Shown here in pieces: positions 1-5,487 of a stretch of DNA of 5,487 nucleotides. This DNA is from Deltaproteobacteria bacterium (lineage in GTDB: Bacteria > Desulfobacterota > Binatia > UBA12015). Below the pieces are notes generated by a model. The model did not search any database, was not told where the DNA came from, and saw only the letters and a list, made by a program, of their open reading frames with translations. Position numbers and translations under genes: made by a program. The stretch is taken from positions 1 to 5,487 of the forward strand of contig DLYX01000116.1 of NCBI GenBank assembly GCA_003447545.1, read 5' to 3'. The stretch's first letter is position 1. Each line of letters starts with the position of its first letter.

Positions 1-2
1 GG

Positions 3-32
3 GCCGCCCTCGGCCGGCACGTCGAGGCGTCC
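3..32 (+). repeat. C-terminal tail of a preceding module (module 0)
   Basis: Residues 1-10 read AALGRHVEAS. This lines up with the last residues of the other modules: ADLGYHANAT (module 2), ADLGYHRDAT (module 3), ADPGFHADAS (module 4) and ADLGYHYANG (module 5). The A.LG.H core and the following A-S/T are shared, so the protein very probably has at least one more module upstream of the window. The match is short, so this is an inference from position and pattern rather than a domain hit. Confidence 0.6.
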
Positions 33-3000
33 GCCTCGACAGGAGTACCGCCCGCCGCAGCCACCCCGGCGCCCACGCCCGCCCCCACGCCCGCCCCCAC
101 GCCCGGAGTGGGTCTGGAATATTTCGTCAACTGCAGCGACGGAGATGATGCGCGTAATGCAGCTACTGCTCGGAATCCGGCGACTCCGTGGCGGTCTATT
201 CGCCGCGGCGTGCTCGGAGCCGGCCCACGGAACATCGTCACCGTACAGGAGGGCACCTGCTCGCCAACCGAAGAAATCCAGATTGACCGTGACGATATCA
301 CCGTGCAGGCTCACGTCGCGGGTTCGGTGACGGTCATAGGCCCCTCCGGCACCAATGCGTTTCTGATCCAGAACAGCGGCATTACGCTCGATGGCCTGCG
401 CATCCTCAGCGATCACCGGGGCATTCTGGCCGCCCCCACAAAAGACGACGAGACTCTCACCGGGATCACTCTGCGGAATCTTCAAATCGAAGGACGTCCG
501 GACGCCGGCCTCCAATTCGATGCCATCACCGTTCGTCATGGGCAGGGGATCATTCTCGAAAACAACCAGATCGTGGGTGCCGGGGGGCGCGGAATCCAGC
601 TCAGGCTGACCAGCCACGCTACCGTTCGCAACAATCTGATTACCGGCGGCAGCCTTGACGATCAGGCCTCATGGGCAATCGACTTTGAGAACGACCCCAA
701 CTCGACCGCGTTTCCGCCGCCACTGTCCAGCGGGAATCTGATCGTTTTCAATACAGTCGTCGGCAACCGCCAAGGGATTCGCCTGAACAACGCCGAGGGC
801 GAGATTCGCGACAATATCATTGCCGACCAAAGCCTCAGTGGTCTCCGCGTCTCGGACCCGGGCGCCGGCAGCCTCGTCCACCACAACAACTCCTGGAACA
901 ACGGCACCACCGGACAGAACAATTATATTATGCCCAGCGGTTTCGACCTATGGGTCAGCAATCGCAGCCTGAACCCTGGTTTTGTCGACAGTCTCGCGGG
1001 TGATTTCCGACTCCAACAGATCGCAGCGGGCGATTCTCAGGACAGCCTATTGCTCGACCGGGGCAGCGCCCCGATCGGGACCGCCGACATCAGCGGCTCC
1101 ACGCGACGGGACGGCCTTCCGGATCAGGAGATGGCCGACCCGGGTTTTCACCAGAATAGTGGCATATTCGGCGACGATATCAGTGCCATTCCCCTGCCGA
1201 TCGACCAGCATTATTTTGTAGACTGCCGCTTTGGAGACGATCAGCGCAGTCGGTGGGAAGCCGGGCGTGCCTGGGATGGTTGGGCGACAATCGGCAAGGC
1301 GCTGGGACAGGCCGTCCCCGGAGATACGATTTCGCTTGTCGGTGGTTCTTGCGAGGAAGCTGTCGAGATAGAGACCGCGGGCGTCACTCTGCAAAGCGCG
1401 ACCCCGGGCGCTGGTGTCATTGACGCCCCGCCGGGAGCGATCGGCATTCGAGTCGAAGCTGACGATGTTCATGTTGTTGGACTCACGGTGCGCGCTTCGT
1501 TGGAAGGAGTTCGCGTTGCGCCCGAAGACAGCGACCGCTCGATCTATCGCGTCCACCTGCAATCGCTGCTCGTCGAGGCTCCCATCGGAAGCGAGAAAAT
1601 TTCGGGCAAGGCCATCGTGCTCCGGGACACCTATGATTCAATCGTTGAAGGGTCCATCGTTCGGCAAGCAAAACTCGACGGCATCGCGGTGCAGACCAGC
1701 GAAATCAATGGCACAGTGGGCGGCGGCAGAAACTGGGTTCATAACAACCTCGTCACCGATTGTGGGGAATGGGGCATACGCGTTCGCAGCGAGATCGCTG
1801 CCTTCACCAACGTCGCAAATCTGGTTTCGTCCAATACCGTGCATGGCAACGGCACAACGACGGCGCATGGCGGCATTGCTTTCCAGAACGCTACCGGCGA
1901 GATACGCAATAATATCGTCACATCGAATTCAGGACGAGGCATCAAGACAAACACACTACCGCTTCTTCTCCACCATAATTTGGTGTTCGCGAACCCCAGA
2001 GGGTACGATACGTCCTCGGATGCGGAGCCCGTGGGGTGGGCCAACCTCTCCCAGGACCCACTCTTCCGGGATAGCGACGCTGGAGATTTCCGCCTGCAAC
2101 AATTGGCCGCCGGCGATACCGCGCAAAGCCCCGCCATCGATGCCGGCTCCGGCACCACCAGCGAGGCCTATATCTCGGGCACCACGCGCGTCGATGGCGT
2201 AATCGATCAGGCCATCGCGGACCTTGGCTACCACGCGAACGCCACGGGCAGTACGACGATCGCCGTTCCAGGCGATGCTCCGTCGAATCTCGTGCGTGGC
2301 TTTTTCGTCAATGCCGCAACCGGCGACGACGAGCGACATGTCCTCGAGGCGATGGACCCGGCAAGTCCCTGGAAAACGATCGGGCAAGCGCTGCGCTCCA
2401 ATAGTGCTCGCAGCGGCGATACTGTCCGGGTAAGCGCCGGGACCTACAACGAAGCCGTGGAGACATCGAACGAAGGTGTGACCCTCCTCGCCGACCCTCA
2501 GGTGACCATCATGGCGGGGGGCGAAAATGGATTCCTGGTCGAGCATGATGATATCACGATCGAGGGCTTCCGGATCGAGAACGCGCGGTACGGGATTCGC
2601 GCCGACCGGGCGGAGCGTCTTCAGATTCGATCGAATGAAATCGTCGAACCTACGAATACGGGCATCAAGATCACCCGCAGCAGCGAAGGAATCGTGGACA
2701 GCAACAAGGTTCATGGTGCTGCCTCCCGCGGCATCTACGGCACCGACAGCCCGAGTCTCTATATACGCAATAACCTCGTCACGGCATCAGGCGACTGGGC
2801 CATTCAGGTGGATACCGCTCAGGGGGCCGCAGTCGTGCATGGCACGCTGGTAGCCTTCAATACGGTGGCTCAATTCGTCAAGGGCGGGATTCGACTGGCC
2901 AACGCCACCGGCCGCGTCCGCGATAATATTGTCGTGGGTGCCGGGGGCGCGGGCATCAAGACCGACACCGCGCCTGTCGATGTCCACCATAATAATATAT

Positions 3001-5486
3001 TCGGTCCAAACTCGCTCTTCGACGAAGCATCCGGACAGGAAGCGCGACGCTGGTCGAACCTCTCCCGAGAACCCGATTTCGTCGACAGCCTCGCTCGCGA
3101 TTATCGACTTCTCTCCATCGCGGCCGGCGACGCCCGAAACAGCGCGCTCCTCGACAGCGGATCGGCGCGCGCCGACAGCGTCGAGGCCGATATCTCGGGA
3201 AGCGTCACCCGCGATGGCAACCTCGATTTGGGGCGGGCGGATCTGGGCTACCACCGAGATGCCACCAGCACACAAGCACAGCCAGCCACGACTGTTGCCT
3301 TCAGTGCAATCACGGGGACGGGTGCCGTATTCAAGGTGGCGCCTGACGGCGACAATTCCAACCCGAGCGGCGACGCGATCCATTCCGAAACAGCCTGGCG
3401 AACAATCCGTTACGCAGTTCGCCAACTTGCCCCCGGCGACAGCCTCGAAATTGCCCCGGGCGATTATAGCGAGAACATCAGCATCCAGAGCGCCGGCATC
3501 CGTCTTTTTGGCAGCACGACCCCGGGGGCCACGCGACTGCTTCCCCCAAGCGGCGAACTGGGCATCAGCATCGAAGGCCATGATCACGTCGCGATCGAGA
3601 ACCTCACCATCGAGGGAGGCGCGCAGTCGCTCAAGGCCGTAAACACCACCGGATTGAGGATTCGCCAGGTAGCTTCCGTCAATGCCGAGACGACCGGCAT
3701 CAAGGTCGAGGACAGCAGTGACGTCTGGGTCGACTCCTCCGTCGTCACCAATGCAGGCCAGACAGGCCTGCTCCTGCTGCGCAGCGACAAACTATTTGTT
3801 CGAAACAATCGGATCTATACCAATGGCGGCTGGGCCATCTCGGTCGACAACGAAACAGGATCCGAGTCCAAGCCGACGCTTCCCAATTCGACCGACAACC
3901 TTCTCGCTTTCAATACGGTACATGCCAACAACGATGGAATTCGCATTGTAGGTGCGAGCGCTGAAGTCCGCGATAATATCATTTCGAATCAACAGGATCT
4001 GGGGCTCTACCTCAAAGGCGAGGAGATCTTCGCGCATCATAATGCCTTCGCTTTCAACCAACGCGACCGCGATCGCGAAAACGATTCCGAGAATATCTTT
4101 TTCTGGGATTATATCGGGCACAGCCCCAAATACGTCGATCCAGCCGGCCCGGATGCACATCTCGGCGGTTCCGGATGGTTGGACGACAGCTTTTTCCTCT
4201 CAAATATCGGCGCCGGCCAAAGCAGAAACAGTCTTGTCATCGACCGCGGATCGGCGGAAACGATCACGGCCGGCATCGATGGATCAACAAGCATTGATCG
4301 CGCACCCGATGTTGGCGTCGCTGATCCGGGATTCCATGCAGATGCCAGCCTGGCGATCGCGGTTCCGAGCAGCGCCGCCTTCGATCCCGCCAGCTTGCGC
4401 GGAACCTTTTTTGTAAGCTCTCAATTCGGATCGGACGGGACCGAAGACGAACCGCGCACCTCGGCCACCGCACGCAACCCCATGACCCCATGGGCCACCC
4501 TGCTCTACGCGGTCAGCCGGGCCGAAGAAGGCGATACGATTATTCTCCTGCCGGGCGTCTATCGGGATTCCGTCCAGATCAAGCGAAATGGAATTACGAT
4601 CAAGGCCGAAACACCCGATAGCGTTGTCCTGGAACCGCTACCTCAGAAAGATACCGAAACAGGAGCACTGGAACCGACCACGGGCTTCACGATTGAGGCC
4701 GAAGATATCACTCTCGACGGACTGCGGATCCGCGGCGCCTCGACCGGGATCTCCGCTCTGACCGGATCCACCGGATTACGGATCCGAAATTGCATCGTTC
4801 TCGAGTCAAATGGCGACGGCATTCGTATTTTCGAGTCCGAGGGTATCCGCATCGAAAATACAATCGTCGCCAGCAACCTTTATGCCGGCATCAAACTTCG
4901 TCGTTCGGCCGGGATCGAACTGGAAAACAATCTCGTATACGGAAACGGCGAGTGGGGGATCTCTCTGGACAATAGCAGTGCCAGCGATGACGATGTGCCG
5001 CCGATCTCCGAGAATAACCTCGTGGCTGCCAACACCATCACAAACAACGCGGTTGGTAATCTTCGCCTGGAAAACTCTGCCGGGACCATCCGGGACAACC
5101 TCATCACGGACGCGATCGGTATCGGTCTCAAGATTGAAAACTCGGACGTCGTCCTTCAGCATAATGGGTTCTGGAACCCGTCCGATCCGGCTCTGGCCAT
5201 CTCGCCTGACGAGGCTCTTTTCTGCCAAAGCTGTACGGGAAATATCTGGGTCAACCCGCACTTCCTGAGCCCCGCTGGCGTCGATGGTACTCTGGGCGGC
5301 GCAGCCTGGCGCGATGACGATTTCCGGCTGAGTCAGATCGGATCCGGGCAGACCATCCAAAGTCTGGCCGTGGATGCCGGCTCTGATCAGGCGCTCCTTC
5401 TCGGGCTTACCGGAACCACCGCGGCTTCGGGCACACCAGACCTCGGCATGGCGGACCTCGGTTATCATTATGCAAACGGCGCGCGT
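3..5486 (+). CDS. Giant multi-module right-handed parallel beta-helix protein (partial, both ends open)
   Basis: A single uninterrupted reading frame of 1828 codons spans the window; start, signal peptide, any C-terminal anchor and stop are all outside it. I read the frame codon by codon and found no stop and no frameshift. The product is five complete modules of about 325-365 residues plus the tail of a sixth, joined by short Ser/Thr/Pro/Ala linkers. Each module has a DUF1565-like cap, beta-helix rungs rich in Asn, Ile, Val and Gly (patterns such as IRNNLV, IRDNII, GIKT), and a C-cap resembling the choice-of-anchor Q ending. Cysteines are few (eight seen) and lysine is sparse, as expected for a secreted protein. 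Proteins of this build are normally exported and lie on the surface or outside the cell. Some parallel beta-helix families are polysaccharide lyases or epimerases, but I see no catalytic signature, so enzyme function is not claimed. The beta-helix fold is near certain; the role is unknown. Confidence 0.93.
63..104 (+). repeat. 12-bp tandem repeat coding a TPAP linker
   Basis: Three and a half copies of a 12-base unit (second and third copies acgcccgccccc; the first copy differs at third positions) encode T-P-A-P three times and then T-P, residues 21-34. Pro/Thr repeats of this kind form extended, protease-resistant spacers in secreted modular proteins. It separates the tail of module 0 from module 1 and is the only low-complexity linker in the window; the other four junctions are ordinary Ser/Thr/Ala/Pro stretches of 15-25 residues. 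Identical adjacent units make it prone to copy-number slippage in steps of four residues, which keep the frame. Confidence 0.88.
108..1160 (+). repeat. Beta-helix module 1 (about 351 residues)
   Basis: The module runs from about residue 36 to 386. The N-cap starts YFVNCSDGDD (residues 40-49), has the TPW signature with Trp63, and ends with EGTC (Cys86), where later modules have a GxY ending. Helix rungs follow (ITLDGLRI, ITLRNLQI, GIILENNQIV, TVRNNLIT). The conserved Trp224 comes next, then a Pro-rich loop (FPPPLSSG), then VFNTV, EIRDNII (residues 267-273) and VHHNN (HHNN at 293-296). The C-cap carries NPGFVDS (324-330), GDFRLQQ (around 334), LDRGS, ISGSTRRDG and ADPGFH. Cys44 and Cys86 match a Cys pair in module 2 and could form a disulfide closing the cap. 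The helix opening is slightly atypical because the usual PGDT turn is replaced by GPRN. Confidence 0.85.
1203..2246 (+). repeat. Beta-helix module 2 (about 348 residues)
   Basis: The N-cap begins HYFVDCRFGDD (Cys408), continues with WDGWATIGKAL (Trp427 at the conserved site) and VPGDTISL, and ends GGSC (Cys450). The helix includes VTLQSAT, VHVVGLTV and VHNNLVTD, with a further Cys587 just before GEWGI (Trp590). Conserved rungs follow: SSNTV, EIRNNIV (residues 633-639), GIKTNT and LHHNLVF (HHN 657-659). The C-cap is the most canonical of the five: QDPLFRDS, GDFRLQQ (residue 695 on), SPAIDAGS (709-716), ISGTTRVDG and ADLGYH. This is close to the consensus of choice-of-anchor Q proteins. The ~15-residue linker before it (around GDDISAIPLPIDQ) is not low complexity. 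Confidence 0.86.
2295..3266 (+). repeat. Beta-helix module 3 (about 324 residues, shortest copy)
   Basis: The N-cap reads RGFFVNAATGDD, then ASPWKTIGQAL (Trp790), SGDTVRV and AGTYNEAV, a textbook DUF1565-like start with Tyr where modules 1 and 2 have Cys. It has no cysteine at all. Rungs include ITIEGFRI, LQIRSNEIV, GIKITRS, GIVDSNKV and YIRNNLVT. Next come Trp932, AFNTV, GGIRLANATG, VRDNIVV (residues 972-978), GIKTDT and VHHNNIF (HHNN 995-998). The C-cap has REPDFVDS, RDYRLLS (residue 1033 on), LLDSGS, ISGSVTRDG and ADLGYH. It is shorter than its neighbours by roughly one rung, mainly in the first half of the helix. Confidence 0.85.
3321..4349 (+). repeat. Beta-helix module 4 (about 343 residues)
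   Basis: The N-cap is the most divergent: VFKVAPDGDNSNPSG, then ETAWRTIRYAV (Trp1132), APGDSLEI and PGDYSENI. Its opening resembles ordinary stand-alone DUF1565 proteins more than the FFV of its neighbours. The helix has VAIENLTI, GLRIRQVA, GIKVEDSS, LFVRNNRIY, Trp1277 with the loop containing SKPTLPNS, AFNTV, GIRIVGAS, EVRDNII (residues 1321-1327) and AHHNAF (HHN 1345-1347). A highly charged stretch (QRDRDRENDSEN, 4059-4094) follows. The C-cap shows SPKYVDP, then an insertion with LGGSGW, then DDSFFL, VIDRGS, IDGSTSIDR and ADPGFH. The insertion is shared with module 5. No cysteines were seen. Confidence 0.84.
4398..5486 (+). repeat. Beta-helix module 5 (about 363 residues, longest copy)
   Basis: The N-cap reads RGTFFVSSQFGSDG, then TARNPMTPWATL (Trp1497), EEGDTIIL and PGVYRDSV. 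TARNP.TPW matches module 1 at the protein level although the codons differ. An acidic, Thr-rich insert (around KDTETGALEPTT) precedes ITLDGLRI. Very regular rungs follow: GLRIRNCIV (Cys1597), GIRIFES, GIRIENTIV, GIKLRRS, GIELENNLVY, then Trp1651, AANTI, TIRDNLI (residues 1695-1701) and LQHNGF, where Gln1719 replaces the first His of HHN. A CxxC (Cys1741, Cys1744) lies just before the C-cap. The cap has the module 4-type LGGAAW insert, DDDFRLSQ, AVDAGS, LTGTT and ADLGYHYANG. The window ends just after this module, and the frame is still open. Confidence 0.86.
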
Positions 5487-5487
5487 T

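Noticed and set aside
63..104. CRISPR-like or intergenic repeat
   Set aside because: The units are 12 bp with no spacers and encode Thr-Pro-Ala-Pro in the main frame.
145..330. Possible short gene with an ATG start near the left edge
   Set aside because: It overlaps the conserved N-cap of module 1 in a different frame and has no recognisable product.
1414..2202. 262-codon open frame on the + strand in another frame, and similar shorter ones (2929-3642, 3952-4416, 4810-5268)
   Set aside because: They are Arg/Ser/Pro/Ala-rich out-of-frame readings of the large gene, typical of GC-rich DNA, and overlap conserved module sequence.
2787..3587. Long open frames on the minus strand (also 1956-2714, 4806-5468, 1047-1562, 3792-4160)
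   Set aside because: All have codons in exact register with the sense codons. They stay open because the sense gene rarely uses TTA, CTA or TCA, whose complements are stops. Their translations show no domain or repeat pattern, while the sense frame gives clear beta-helix modules.
1..5487. Carbohydrate lyase or epimerase active site
   Set aside because: The fold is shared with such enzymes, but I could not identify a consistent catalytic Lys/Arg/Asp set across modules, so no enzyme function is assigned.
1..5487. Promoters, terminators or regulatory sites
   Set aside because: The whole window is inside one coding frame. Hairpin-like GC-rich stretches seen are within codons of conserved protein sequence and are not followed by T-runs.

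Overview
The whole 5.5 kb window lies inside one giant protein-coding gene on the + strand. The frame whose codons begin at positions divisible by 3 (3, 6, 9 and so on) has no stop from base 3 to base 5486. This gives 1828 residues with no start codon context and no stop codon in view, so both ends of the gene lie outside. In this annotation, residue number equals codon position divided by 3. No intergenic DNA, promoter, terminator, RNA gene, mobile element or CRISPR array is visible.

The protein is a chain of large tandem modules of about 325-365 residues. The last ~10 residues of one module (here module 0) sit at the left edge, followed by a Thr-Pro-Ala-Pro linker and then five complete modules. 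These lie at about 108-1160, 1203-2246, 2295-3266, 3321-4349 and 4398-5486. Each module has the same order of parts. First is an N-terminal cap like DUF1565 (FFV..GDD...P.TPW.TI..Al...GDt..v..GtY.e). Next is a right-handed parallel beta-helix built of ~20-25 residue rungs with Asn ladders. A conserved Trp-plus-loop element follows, then rungs with the motifs NTV, IRDNI and HHN. Last is a C-terminal cap resembling the choice-of-anchor Q type ending (dP.FvDs..gDfRLqq..., S..iDaGS, ISGtTR.DG, aDlGYH). Copies are diverged in DNA but conserved in protein, which suggests old duplications kept by selection.

The content suggests a GC-rich (about 60% by eye), probably Gram-negative free-living bacterium making a very large extracellular or surface-attached fibre-like protein. 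Myxococcota- or Binatia-like lineages come to mind because of the Pro-Thr linkers and multi-module beta-helix proteins, but the sequence does not settle taxonomy. Catalytic activity cannot be assigned. A structural, adhesive or polysaccharide-binding role is inference.

The points most worth a second look are module-specific: a cysteine pair in modules 1 and 2 only, a CxxC in module 5 only, a shared C-cap insertion in modules 4 and 5, and a conserved Trp/loop element in all five modules.
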